A stretch of 64,000 nucleotides of DNA. Origin: Aselliscus stoliczkanus. Lineage: Eukaryota > Chordata > Mammalia > Chiroptera > Hipposideridae. The notes beneath the pieces were generated by a model. It was not told the DNA's origin. It did no database searches and saw nothing but the letters and a program-made list of their open reading frames with translations. How positions within the stretch are numbered: position 1 is the stretch's first letter; each line of letters opens with the position of its first letter. The stretch spans positions 620,001 to 684,000 of the forward strand of contig CM066727.1 in assembly GCA_033961575.1 (NCBI GenBank), written 5' to 3'. The translations under genes and the position numbers were made by a program. Of this stretch, positions 47,869-57,733 are shown piece by piece.

Positions 47869-48221
47869 TGCCTGCCATCTTTCACAAACACCTTCTCCCT
47901 CAGTCGGAGGCAGTTCCGTGCATCCTGCCTTTTTGCCGCTGACAGAGTGAGCAGCTCCCGAGGCCGTGCGCCGCGGGGAACGTGCTGAGCGGCTGCCTTG
48001 TGGTCCTGGCTGGGCTTCTCGTGTCCTTGTGACTGTTGGGCGCGTGTGCGTGTAGACCCCTGCTCACAGCGTCCTCCATGGTGGCCACTTTCTCAGGCTG
48101 GACGCTGAGCACGGACTTGCATGATGGGTCCCGGGGTGGACACGGGACACTGCCGACCGCATTTCCGTGCGGGGCTGGAGGGCCGTCGCCTCTGTTGACT
48201 GGGGCTTCTGTCTGCTTGCAG

Positions 48222-48571
48222 CTGTCTCCTACACAAGCTACAAGAAGACGCCGCCGCCCGTGCCCCCACGGACCACCTCCAAGCCGCTGATCTCGGTGAC
48301 GGCACAGAGCAGCACAGAGTCCACGCAGGACGCCTACCAGGACAGCCGCGCCCACCGGACGTGCCCGTGGCCCCAGGACGGCCGTGGCCTCTACAACTCC
48401 ACGGACAGTCTGGACAGCACCAAGGCCATGAGCCTGGCCCTGGAGACGGCCGCCGCCCAGCGCCACGCGCCCGACAGCCAGAGCGGCCCAGCGCGGCCCA
48501 GCGACAAGGCCATCCTGGCGTCCAAGGCCGAGGACTTCCTCCGGGGCCCACGCTCCTCCATCGGCGTCCAG
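48222..48571 (+). CDS. DLGAP2: DLGAP2 exon E: proline-rich segment (residues 524-640)
   Basis: The acceptor CTGCTTGCAG ends at 48221. Two bases complete Ala 524, followed by VSYTSYKKTPPPVPPRTTSK. The donor is CAG|GTAGCC after 48571 (phase 0, moderately weak). PPPVPPR (534-540) is an SH3-ligand-type proline motif. LISVTAQSSTESTQDAY and GLYNSTDSLDS are strongly conserved in DLGAP2. The exon ends SSIGVQ, which joins to DSE of the next exon and gives a GVQ-type sequence like known dynein-light-chain ligands; that role is inferred. The acceptor lies about 12.8 kb from exon D. Confidence 0.95.
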
Positions 48572-49392
48572 GTAGCCTCTGCGAGCAGAGCCGCAGGCCC
48601 CCGAGGGCTGGAGGCGCCAGCCTGTAGATGCGGTAGACGGGCAGCCCCCGAGGGCCCCTCAGGTCCCTGTCCCGTGCCCTCCCTGCTGCCCAAAGGTCCC
48701 CTCCCCACCCAGCACGTTGTCTAGGGGCCCACTGGCTGCTGAGCGTGGAAACGGGGCTCTGATGCTTCAGGAAGCATTTCTTGTTGACATTGACGTTCAA
48801 AAGCTTTTCGGTCTTGTGGCCACACAGGTAAATGGGGGGAGGCGCTGGGAACAGAAAGGTAAAGAGGAGAAGACAGGAGTGCGGCGGCGCCCAGCGCCAG
48901 TCCGCGCGGGCGGCCCAGGGCCCTTCGTCACCTGAGCTGCAGGACGCTTGTCAGGGCCCCAGACGCCCGCCGAGACGCAGCCCTGCCGTCTCCCTCCCGT
49001 CGTCCACCCGGCGCAGGGTCGGGGGCTGTTCTGAGACACGGGGCCCCCTTCCCGCTCACTTCCCCCCCAGGGACGCACAGGACACCACTCACCCCAGTGA
49101 AGCTTCTCCTGGGTCTGTCTCCGCGACTGTCCCCTGCCAGACCCTGCGACACAGAGGCAGGGTCCCCGAGGCCTTGGCAGACGCCCTCCCTCCCTCTTCC
49201 CGTCACTCCCTGCCGGTGTCCAGCGGAAGTTTTAAAACTCAGGGGCCCCAGCCACCAGGGAGGAGGGCGAGCAGCCCGGGCCCCAGTGAGCGATGTGTCC
49301 GCGGACGACGACGGACGGGGAGCGGCTGGGGAGGTGCCTCTGCGTGGTCCTCAGAGCCGGGCCCCCACACTGTGGTTCGTTGTTTTGTTTAG
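48572..49392 (+). other. DLGAP2: DLGAP2 intron E-F
   Basis: A short, GC-rich 821-bp intron. No repeat or other exon was recognised. Confidence 0.85.
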
Positions 49393-49434
49393 GACTCTGA
49401 ATTCCCAGAGCGTCAGCCATACCCAAGGTCAGAT
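49393..49434 (+). CDS. DLGAP2: DLGAP2 exon F: 42-bp microexon (residues 641-654)
   Basis: The acceptor TTTTGTTTAG ends at 49392 and the donor GAT|GTAAGT follows 49434. The 42 bases keep phase 0 on both sides and encode DSEFPERQPYPRSD, matching the 14-residue segment found in other mammals at this point. Because it is 3n and phase 0-0, the exon could be skipped without a frameshift. No sequence evidence shows that it is. It lies 821 bp downstream of exon E. Confidence 0.92.
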
Positions 49435-50149
49435 GTAAGTACAAAATGCTCACAGCCCAGATGCATGAATTTTATTTATCTCCCTTTTCTGGACTTCCCA
49501 TGCAACTGCTCTTGTCACCTGTCCTGACTCTATGTGACAGGCACTGTGCTGGGAGCCCCCATCAGTGCAGGAGACCCTGGCACCCCGTGTGTATAAGCAG
49601 CCCCCCCACATGGCGATGCAGGGGTTCACATAGCCCAGTAACTTGCTGTGGCCGCAGCATCACACGCGGGACAGTCAGGGCTCGTGCCGACCATCGTGGC
49701 TGCCGGTCACAGCTCAAGACACTTGTGAGGTCCCCAAATTAACCAGAGGACTGCACGTTCTTGGGGGCTCATGCACCTTGTTCCCCTCACCCACCACCTT
49801 CCCACCCTTTCTCCTGGCGGCCCTCCCGCAACGAGAAAGGGTGGGGTGTCACCTTCTGAGCACGTGTCCTAACTTACGTGAACGTAGTGGGGACATAATT
49901 CTGAAACCTGTCACATGAGGTGACCGGGCTGGTAGAGGACACCTCGCTTCACCCCTGGAGCCCTGCCGCCTTCTCCCCCCGTCGCCCATGCTGGACCTCG
50001 CCCTCGGGCCGTCCCTGCCGCCCCCCACTCACACCCTGCTCTGCCCACTGGCACGCAGCTCACACGCTGACCCTCATGGAAGCCTTTCTGGACACTGTCC
50101 CCCAAATTTTGTGCTCGGCAACGGCCAGCCTGTCCCTTCTCCTCTTGAG

Positions 50150-50225
50150 AACCCAGCGCCTAGCACAGTGCCTGGCACATAGCGAGTGCTTGTAAATGTG
50201 GGGAGTGAGTGGGCGGGTGAGTGGC
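50150..50225 (+). mobile_element. MIR fragment (3' part)
   Basis: CGCCTAGCACAGTGCCTGGC then ACATAGCGAGTGCTTGTAAA follows the MIR 3' consensus as recalled. Confidence 0.65.
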
Positions 50226-50579
50226 AGTGAGACAAGTGCGGATGTGAGCGTGCACGTGTGACGGCATCTGGTGTCCTCCACGGCGGTGAAAGGCCCACAG
50301 TCCTCTGTGCCCTCGTAGCCTGTCGTCACAGTGAAGTGCATCAAAAAGCCAAAAAAACATCGTCACAGAAACTCAGCTGTTAGGATAAGATGATCCCAGG
50401 TTTGCAGGCAAAACGGGGTGGACAGCCCACTCCAAGTGGGAGGAACGCAGAAACGGAAGGGCTGCCGCGAGGCACAGTGGCCGAGGGCGGTGCCGGCGTT
50501 GCCAGGCCCCAAGGCAGGTGGTGACGGTGACGCGTGGGCAGCAGGCTCCCCACCACGTGCCCGGTCATCATGACCCCAT

Positions 50580-50700
50580 GTGCTGCTCGTTGTCACATCC
50601 AGGTTACAGGTGGGGAAACTGAGGCTCAGGGGTAAGTGCCTGCCTGAGGGCACATGGCCAGACTGCAGCCAGGAGGGTGGAAACACACAGCCCACGCACG
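50580..50700 (-). mobile_element. MIR fragment, reverse orientation
   Basis: GGTTACAGGTGGGGAAACTG, AGGCTCAGGGGTAAGTGCC and GGGCACATGGCCAGACTGCA follow the complement of the MIR core in order. Confidence 0.7.
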
Positions 50701-51657
50701 GTCCCGCAGGAGAGAACGGATGGGGCCGGAGCAGCCCTGTGGGCCACCTGTGCCTGGCCCGAGCTCGGGCAGGCGTCACTCTCTGGCCGCTGCTAGACAA
50801 GGACGGAGTGGCCCTGGTGGGCTGATTCCGGCCTGACCGCAGGCTCACTTCCCAGAACCACCGCTGACGGGGCAGGGGCAGAACTGTCTGCACGCAGACG
50901 GACGGGACGTCCGTGTCCCGCCGACGAGACCTCACACAGCTGTCCGCGTCCCCGCGGGGCACTCATGCCCGTTTCCCAGCGGGATGTCATCCTACCCGAC
51001 TCCTGCCGGCCCTGCCTCACTCTCCTCACCACAGTGGTGACGTCTCACTACTCTGGGTTCCTGTGTGTTTTTATGTGCAACTTGTCTGCTATTGCAGAGG
51101 CTTTTCTTTTCCTTTGTGTGTGTCGTTTGCCGAACTGCCCCCAGGCCCTCCGCCGGGTCCACCATCCAGGGCGCTTCAAGGCCGCCTGCCTCAGAAGCCC
51201 CATGCTTCACTGGGGGCAGCCACCGCTGTCACCCCAGCTTGTGGGTGATGGGCGGCGGCCGCAGAGTGCCTGTTACCGCTCAGTGCGAGTGACCTCCCTG
51301 AAAATGCGGGTGTGCCCACGAACCGTGGTCCCCCCGGCAGCCTGCGCCACGTGCCCCCCAGGGCCTCCGGGACCCTCAGGGAGGCAGGCCCGCAACTCAC
51401 ATTTAAGTCTGGATTCAGGACACAGCACCTTTGTGTCAGCTGTGTCCCTGCCGGCCACATGCAAGCTTCGATGGCAGACAGTGAGCTGGGCTGAGATCCG
51501 AGCTCTGGGCCGGTCATGCTGGGACCGGCTCCTGCCACAGGAGTCCCGCTCGGGTCCCTCCGAAACCTGGGACTCAGACGACAGCTCGTCAGCCCTGACC
51601 CCACACGGGGTGCGGACCAGGGCACACGGAGCCCTGCCTGCTCCCAGCTCACTTCCC

Positions 51658-51712
51658 CCCGACACGCTCACTCACACACAAGCACGCGCGCACACACCAG
51701 CCACACAAAACT
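51658..51712. repeat. CA-rich degenerate microsatellite
   Basis: Imperfect CACA/CACG repeats (ACACACAAGCACGCGCGCAC). Confidence 0.6.
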
Positions 51713-52889
51713 CCTTGTCCCCTAAACAGGTCACATTCAGGAGTGTCCTCTGTCCCACCTGTCGCCGGGGCCTGAGCTTGGCTTCAGCCCCTCTGACAAG
51801 GCCTGGTCCCCTGGGGCCTGAAGACGCCCCCACCCCGTGGCGAGCCCTCACACAGCGCTTGCCCGAGACGGGTCTCCAAAGGTCCAGCGCCTTTGCTGCC
51901 TCAGCTTCTCCCCAGGGCCTAGAACACCTGGGTCTTGTAAAACTGAAGGTGTGCATTTATTTCTCAAAACTTTTAAAATCCATTTTCACTTGTGTCCAGA
52001 ATTTCCTCTTGGAAGAAGAATCCTTAAATTTCCTTTCCCATGTGCAAAATAGAAATTCCTTTTCTTTTCCTAAATTTGCTTTTTTCCCTCTGTCTATAAT
52101 ATATAAAGCTGTCTGTACCCAGGATTTCTGAAACTGATAGGTATATAGCCCGTTCTGCTGTATAGGACTTTATCACGTCCTCTCAGCCTTTTCCGTCATT
52201 TTTCTTAGAAAGGCCCAGAGCATGAATGCAATTCCCATGTCGCTACAGCCCGACGGCCTTAGAGCCGAGAGGAGGCTCTCGTGTGGACAGACTTACCCGG
52301 GTGTGACCTGCTGTGCAGGCTTCCCCGTCAGTCCAACAAGGTGTTTGGTCCTCCCGCAATTTTAAGATCAGGACGAAAGGCCTCGGCAGAATGTAAAGCC
52401 TTTCCTCAGAGTCCCACGGCCAATCTGACTGGCTCCAAAAGCTATATCGTTCTCATTCACTATAAAAATAGGATATAATAGAGAAAATGTGGAGACGAGA
52501 GGAAGGAAGAAACAAATCCTGTTCTATTTCGGTTGTATTCTGTAGTCACTTCCATAGCATGTTTACAGCTCTGTGTGTGTGTTACATACACACACATCTT
52601 GATTCCCGCCGCCCACTAATGGGCGCTGTTCAGACTACATTGTATCAGGAGGAGCGTTGATTACCGTCATCGCAGGAGGCGGCGCCCTGTGCTCAGGCAG
52701 CGCTACGTTGCTGCGTGTTACTGTCCTATTTTGCCATCCCCAGCTTTCCCCATTTCCCTTATAAATAAGGCTGTGATGAATGCCTCATGCATTCGTCAGA
52801 ATTCAAGATAATTTCTTTAGACTAGAATCCTAAAAGGGATAAATATTCTGAACATCCTTATGATAAAAATGAGTGCTCTTTCTATTAGA

Positions 52890-53240
52890 AAATCTTTCTA
52901 AAAGCATACATATGAATTGATGTCACACACATTGTGTATCTATCGAATTTGACAATATCTACCCAAACTGTAGAATGTGACACCTTTGACGCAGCAAACA
53001 CATAGGCTGTGTGTTCACACACACGTGCAGGCATGTATTTATAGCAGCAGCGTTTATAACGGCAGAAAACTAAAAATAAGCACGTCTTCAATCCAGTGAA
53101 GACTGAGTTACATTGTGAAGCAGAGCACAGGGAGGTGCAGCTCAGGGCATCTGCCTGACATGGGCCATGAGCCTAAATACACCCTGTTGTGTAAAATAAT
53201 CGTGAAAATAATCTCCACACCCAGTATGAATAATAAATAA
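52890..53240 (+). mobile_element. Probable old L1 remnant
   Basis: GTATTTATAGCAGCAGCGTT then TATAACGGCAGAAAACTAAA resembles the 3' ORF2 region of old L1 elements (recalled). It has no open frame and is strongly diverged. Confidence 0.4.
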
Positions 53241-53475
53241 AATGCTTTAAAGCCGTGGCCCACCTAAAACTAGGAGGAGAAATGCGACCTCACGGTTAGG
53301 ATTTTCATTCAAGTGTGTTCTCCCTCCTGCCGTCAGCCCGTTCCCTCCCCCCGCTGCCCAGCGTGCCGCACACACAGCTGACATCCGTGCGTGTCTTCAG
53401 AATGATGCCAGTAAACAGTGCGGCGGGCCCGACCTTTCTCCACGGCTCAGTGACCTCCGGGGTCTCCCCGTGGCT

Positions 53476-53580
53476 CAGGCCAGAGAGACCCAGGCGTGAA
53501 CCTGGCTCTGCCCCCAACAAGCTGTGCACCCCTGGGGAAGCTGCTCACCCTCTCTGACCCCTCAGCTGTTGAGTGTGGCT
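53476..53580 (+). mobile_element. MIR fragment
   Basis: AACCTGGCTCTGCCCCCAAC, AAGCTGTGCACCCCTGGGG and CTGCTCACCCTCTCTGACCC follow the MIR core in forward order. Confidence 0.7.
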
Positions 53581-54585
53581 AGAGGCAACAGTGGACCGTG
53601 TGCAAAACGTCTGCTCTGCTCCTAGCACCGTGGCTGGTGCCTGGGGGCAGAGAATACACGGCAGCGGGCAGCGGCGTCACTTCTGTGAGCCGCATCGCTC
53701 ATGTCCTCGTGGCGGTTATCGATGTTTCTAAGGAGAGATGTATTTTACAGTTTAGTTATGATAGTTTGGATGGTGCTCGAAGTCCTGTTGATACAATAGG
53801 CAATATTTTTTGTGGAAAAAGAAAGAGGCAGTTGAGTAGCTGGAATAACACCTATGACTGAACTCGCCTTTGGTTCCATAGACTTTTCATACTGAGAGCT
53901 CTGGGTTTTGGTTTGTGGATTTTCGATTTTTGTTTTACAAAATGTGCTGGGCTAGAAGTCCCTGCAGCCGCTGAGCCTTGCGGTGCCCAAGGTTTGAGGA
54001 GACTTCGGGGCAGGTGCAGCCGGTGAGGACTTTGCGTCGCATGCACAGACCCTGTCCTCTCCGTCATCGCCCTGCGGGGTACAGGCCTACTAGCGGGCGA
54101 CAGCCACGTGTGGGGCGGGGGCCTCTGCCTCGGGACTCCTGCTCAAGGCTGGGGCCTCTCGGTGTGTTCGTGTGGCTGCCGCCATCAGCACAGTCCTGTC
54201 AAGTCGCCTACTGGTCGTTCGCTGTCTGCTTCCTGCTGTGTGTACTTTCTTCACTGTGGGGTGTGATAAGACTTTTTATAATGTGATAATTCCTATAATA
54301 ATGCAATCCCACGAAGCCAGTTTTCCCTGAGCTGAACTAAGCAATTTTATTTGCTTACATTTAAAAGACCGAAGTGCAGAGTTGAGTTCAAGCAGTTGTG
54401 TAAAATTTCACAAAACACAGTAGCAGCAAAATGACACCAACGTGCGTGCCTTACCCTCTGTTTGTGATGTTACCGGGTCGAGTGCATCTCTGCATTAATG
54501 AAACACGTGTGTTAATCCCAGCACATGAACACAGAGAAAGGGGTCCACGGTCTCGGCTCTAAACGGGTGTTCTGTGTTGAACCAG

Positions 54586-54671
54586 GTGGAAAGCACTGCA
54601 GATTCCGACACGGAGAGCCGGGGTCTGCGGGAGTACCACTCGGTGGGCGTGCAGGTGGAGGACGCACAGCG
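54586..54671 (+). CDS. DLGAP2: DLGAP2 exon G: dynein-light-chain-type motif (residues 655-683)
   Basis: The acceptor TTGAACCAG ends at 54585 and the donor AGCG|GTGAGT follows 54671 (phase 2, splitting Arg 683). It encodes VESTADSDTESRGLREYHSV and then GVQVEDAQ. GVQVE (675-679) resembles the G-[IV]-Q-V-[DE] ligands of DYNLL dynein light chains reported for GKAP proteins. The assignment of function is by family knowledge. The exon joins HGRFKRSNS of exon H exactly as expected. Confidence 0.93.
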
Positions 54672-56545
54672 GTGAGTTGGCCCCACGGCCCGCGCTGCCC
54701 GCCGTGGGTCAGAGGCCGGCCGGCCGCCGGCTTCCCGGCCACGCCGACCGTCAGCAACTCACGCCATTTGTGGAGACGCGGTCATGGAGTTGTACCTTTC
54801 AGCTCCCCCGTTCATTATGAACTCACATCCGCCCAGGCCGTTGTTTGCAAGAGGCAGGGTGTGAGTCTTCCTAGAGTAATTTACCCCCGGGACCGCAGAG
54901 GGCTCACAGCTCGGAAAGTCGGTCCTTTGTCCAAAGGGAAAAAAATAGGCTGAGGTGAAGCAAAGCCATGTTTTCTCACCTTATCCTGTGAAGAGGCAGA
55001 GAATGAAAGCCTAGGACCTTAGCTATTTCGTGATTGTTTCACTTAAAAGGACCTCCTCCGATTCACAGAGCTGTCCAGGACAGTGGTGTTATTTTTGTAA
55101 CGAGCAGGCTAATTATTTTATATTTAAATTAGCATAGCCTATAAGTTTTATGAAAAACATAAATTTTAATGAGCCCATTACACCTGGGACCTCACTCGGC
55201 ATCTAGCTGCTAAAGCTATGGGTGTGGTCGCATGGGGTGGGGGTTAGGGTCCAGACTGTGCAGGTTTTGAAGGACAGGAAATTCAGACCAAACGGATGGC
55301 CCCTGGGCTCCCTGTAGACCTCTCAGAACCTGGCGTTTTCCGCTCCAGGGGACCCAGCTGCCGCTTCCGCCCTCACCGGTGGCTTGTTGTCCTTTGTCTC
55401 CTCCAGCAGAGGAATAAGCTACAAACTCACTGGCAGCTGCAGTCACAGCTGAGTGCCATCTGTGGGCTAGTTCCAGGCAGGGGCCAGATGCATAGCTGGG
55501 TATGGTTCGGATGAGTGCACACTCACATGCTCTCACCCATCCGTATCGAACTCCACTTACACGCTTGTTCCTGTCAGTCATTTCAGTAATTCGTTATGTG
55601 GAAATGGGTGACGACACTCAAATACATACAATGCAAATGTCTTTAAAACCCCTGCTGGGGCTGGCCGAGTGGCTCAGTTGGTTAAGAATTAACTTAAGAG
55701 TGTGAGCTCTGAGCAACAGGGCTGACGGTTCGATTCCCACATGGGCCAGTGACGCTGCGCCCAGGCTGAGCTGCTGCTGAGCTGCCAACAGGTGGCAGGA
55801 TGGCTCAGCTGGTGAGAGCACGTGCTCCTAATGACAAGACTGCCTGTTTGATGGTGGGCTATGCCCACGCACAGCTGGGACTGAACTCGGCACCCTGAGC
55901 TTAGAGACCACAAGCTGCCAACAGGCACCCAGAGGCAACTGGCACCAACTAAGACTGAAGAGCAGCAACTTGGCTGTTCCCCTTCCCCAATTCCCCAACA
56001 CTGTTCCCTTCCCCCAACTCCCGAATTTAAAAAAAAAAAAGAAAACACCCTGCTGACGTCAGAATTTGCACTCATTATTTTGCATAAGAGACTCAGTGAG
56101 GATGATACCAAGTTGTTCAGATGGGAGAAGAAACTCGTGCCCTGAAATGTGATATTGTTTAGTGACCACAGCTCAGCTGGACACAGGTGTCACGACAAAA
56201 AGATGCAACTCAGGGCCTCGTTTCACAGGCGTCCCGTGGGTGTTGTGTAAACGTGTTTCTGACAGGAAGGGAGCCGTCCAAGAGGGCGGCCTCATGGAGT
56301 CCTGCAGTTGATTCAGATTTTAGGGCTGCTCTTTAGACGTTGAGACGTGGGTACATGTCGGCGGCTCAGTATTGGCGAAGCCAAGCGTTGCCTCGTAGAG
56401 GAAGCGGCACATATCCTACCGAAGCTGCAAGCAGTGCTGCCCCGCCGAGCCGCCCGGCGTCGCGCCCTTTACCGGCGGTGCTTCGGTTTCCTTGCACAGC
56501 GTTGTCTCAGAAAGGCTCCCTTTTGTCTTCCTCCCTCCTGTGCAG
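54672..56545 (+). other. DLGAP2: DLGAP2 intron G-H
   Basis: The 1.9-kb intron carries a dimer-like SINE at 55657-56041. The remainder is unique-looking, with AT-rich sequence at 55080-55180. Confidence 0.85.
55657..56041 (+). mobile_element. Divergent dimer-like tRNA SINE
   Basis: The head GGGGCTGGCCGAGTGGCTCA and B-box GGTTCGATTCCC are followed, ~110 bp later, by a second tRNA-like head (GGATGGCTCAGCTGGTGAGA). The body then joins the CAGCAACTTGGCTGTTCCCC and CCCCAATTCCCCAA tail shared with the long SINEs. Flanks AAAACCCCTGCTG and AAAACACCCTGCTG look like a decayed target duplication. Confidence 0.82.
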
Positions 56546-56961
56546 ACACGGACGCTTCAAGCGCTCCAACAGCGTGACGGCCGCGGTGCAGGCGGACCTG
56601 GAGCTCGAGGGCTTCCCCGGACACATCGCCACGGAGGACAAGGGCCTGCAGTTCGGGTCCTCCTTCCAGCGGCACTCGGAGCCCAGCACCCCCACGCAGT
56701 ACGGGGCGGTGAGGACTGTGCGGACCCAGGGGCTCTTCAGCTACAGGGAAGACTACCGGACGCCCGTGGACACGGCCAACCTGCCCCCGCCGGAGCCCTG
56801 GCTGGAGCCGGCCCCCGACACCGCAGACAGTGGGAGGATGTCGCCCTGCCGCGGGGACGGCTCCTGGTTTCTGAAGCTGCTGCACACGGAGACCAAGAGG
56901 ATGGAGGGCTGGTGTAAGGAGATGGAGCGGGAGGCCGAGGAGAATGACCTCACGGAAGAAA
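56546..56961 (+). CDS. DLGAP2: DLGAP2 exon H: start of the GH1 domain (residues 683-822, last in window)
   Basis: The acceptor CTCCTGTGCAG ends at 56545. The first base completes Arg 683, and 138 codons follow (HGRFKRSNSVTAAVQADL to NDLTEE). The donor is GAAA|GTAAGA after 56961 in phase 1, fitting a next exon that starts the family's Ile-Leu-Gly-Lys segment. Conserved blocks include TEDKGLQFGSSFQRHSEPST, TVRTQGLFSYREDYR and GRMSPCRGDGSWFLKLL. The last block runs into the first helix of the GH1 domain (ETKRMEGWCKEMEREAEEND). The remaining GH1 helices and the C-terminal PDZ ligand are beyond 64000. Confidence 0.95.
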
Positions 56962-57654
56962 GTAAGAGCGCGGCCCCCGGGCTGTGGCACGCGGCGGCCT
57001 CTTGGTAAAGCCACAGTGCGGCGGTGTTAATGGGGGGTCCCTCTGATGGTGGAGTAAAGTACAGCAAGTGGGCTTCCTGCCATCGCCCCTCAAATCTGAG
57101 ACAGGCAATCGCTTAAATAGTGAAGGGACCCTTTGTTGTGTGTGACCGCGTAATGGGGTGGATGGGGCCAGCCGCCTCCCTGGTGCCACCCTTATCTTGT
57201 GGCCCATGTCCCGGCTCTTTTTAGTTCTTGCAGCAGCTCAATGTGGGGCATTTCAACCGTTTTCTAGAATCGTCACCGTCCCCTGTTTATAAGAAATTGC
57301 TGTGTCTTTGTACCAAAGAAAGGTTGGTGATGAGTGAAAGACACAGCCAGTCAGCCAGGGGTTGGCGTGGCCCCCGCTGTCTGTCCTTGGGGCCAAGTGG
57401 TGCCGTGTGACCCCGCTGACCGGGGTGGGCAGTGTGGGCCTGCCCCAAACCCTCTGTGGCTCCCGCAGGTCCCCGTCTCTGTGCAGCAGGGGACAGTGCC
57501 CCGTACTCCCCCTCCGCCCCCAGCTGGAGGCACCTGTCACCGGGATTGTCCCCGAGCAGCATCCTTTGTGACTTCTAAACAGACACTGCCCCCTCTTCAC
57601 AGAGCGTGATTGTAACAGACTCCGAGCTAACGCTTGTCCACGCTTCACAAAATA

Positions 57655-57733
57655 TTGGGCTGTCGGAAAAGTCATGACGTATTTTTTCTGTGCCTCGTTG
57701 CAAAAATGCGTCATGACTTTTCCGATAGCCCAA
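57655..57733. mobile_element. 79-bp mariner-type MITE with TA target duplication
   Basis: Ends TTGGGCTGTCGGAAAAGTCA and, as complement, TTGGGCTATCGGAAAAGTCA form ~32-bp terminal inverted repeats with two mismatches around a short CTGTGCCTCGTTG loop. TA dinucleotides flank it at 57653-57654 and 57734-57735. The size and layout match 80-bp mariner MITEs such as MADE1, but the sequence is different. Confidence 0.88.

Larger units (their letters stand above)
35384..48221 (+). other. DLGAP2: DLGAP2 intron D-E
   Basis: The 12.8-kb intron has SINEs at 36198, 42661, 44552, 45549, 46893 and 47764, the GGAA/GGCA array at 39070-39900 and a MIR-like tail near 42500. 37090-37430, 37960-38720 and 41870-42110 are AT-rich with nothing recognised. 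40000-41870 and 43100-44530 hold unique-looking sequence with no supported exon. Confidence 0.75.
49435..54585 (+). other. DLGAP2: DLGAP2 intron F-G
   Basis: The 5.2-kb intron holds MIR-like fragments (50150-50225, 50580-50700, 53476-53580), a CA-rich patch at 51658-51712 and a likely old L1 remnant at 52890-53240. The 388-codon frame at 50965-52131 has no recognisable domain and is taken as a chance ORF. Confidence 0.75.
6529..56961 (+). other. DLGAP2: DLGAP2 gene, partial span (eight coding exons)
   Basis: Eight exons with AG acceptors and GT donors join into one open frame (phases 0, 2, 0, 1, 0, 0, 2, 1 at the donors), giving 821 codons plus one base from the Met at 6597. The product matches DLGAP2 as I know the family, not DLGAP1, 3 or 4. 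Paralogue-specific stretches are PHCYPE, KTSKSNNDVKCSACEGLAL and SSVHSEC. DLGAP proteins link the PSD-95 guanylate-kinase domain to Shank at excitatory postsynaptic sites. The family's last ~150 residues (rest of the GH1 domain and the C-terminal Shank-PDZ ligand) are missing because the window ends in the following intron. Introns within the window are about 7.8, 15.2, 4.2, 12.8, 0.8, 5.2 and 1.9 kb. Confidence 0.95.

Noticed and set aside
48572..48722. Extension of exon E to the stop at 48722
   Set aside because: Homology ends at the GTAGCC donor and the next conserved residues are found in exon F in phase.
50965..52131. 388-codon plus-strand frame in intron F-G
   Set aside because: Low-complexity Pro/Ser/Thr composition, no family resemblance, no conserved splice structure.
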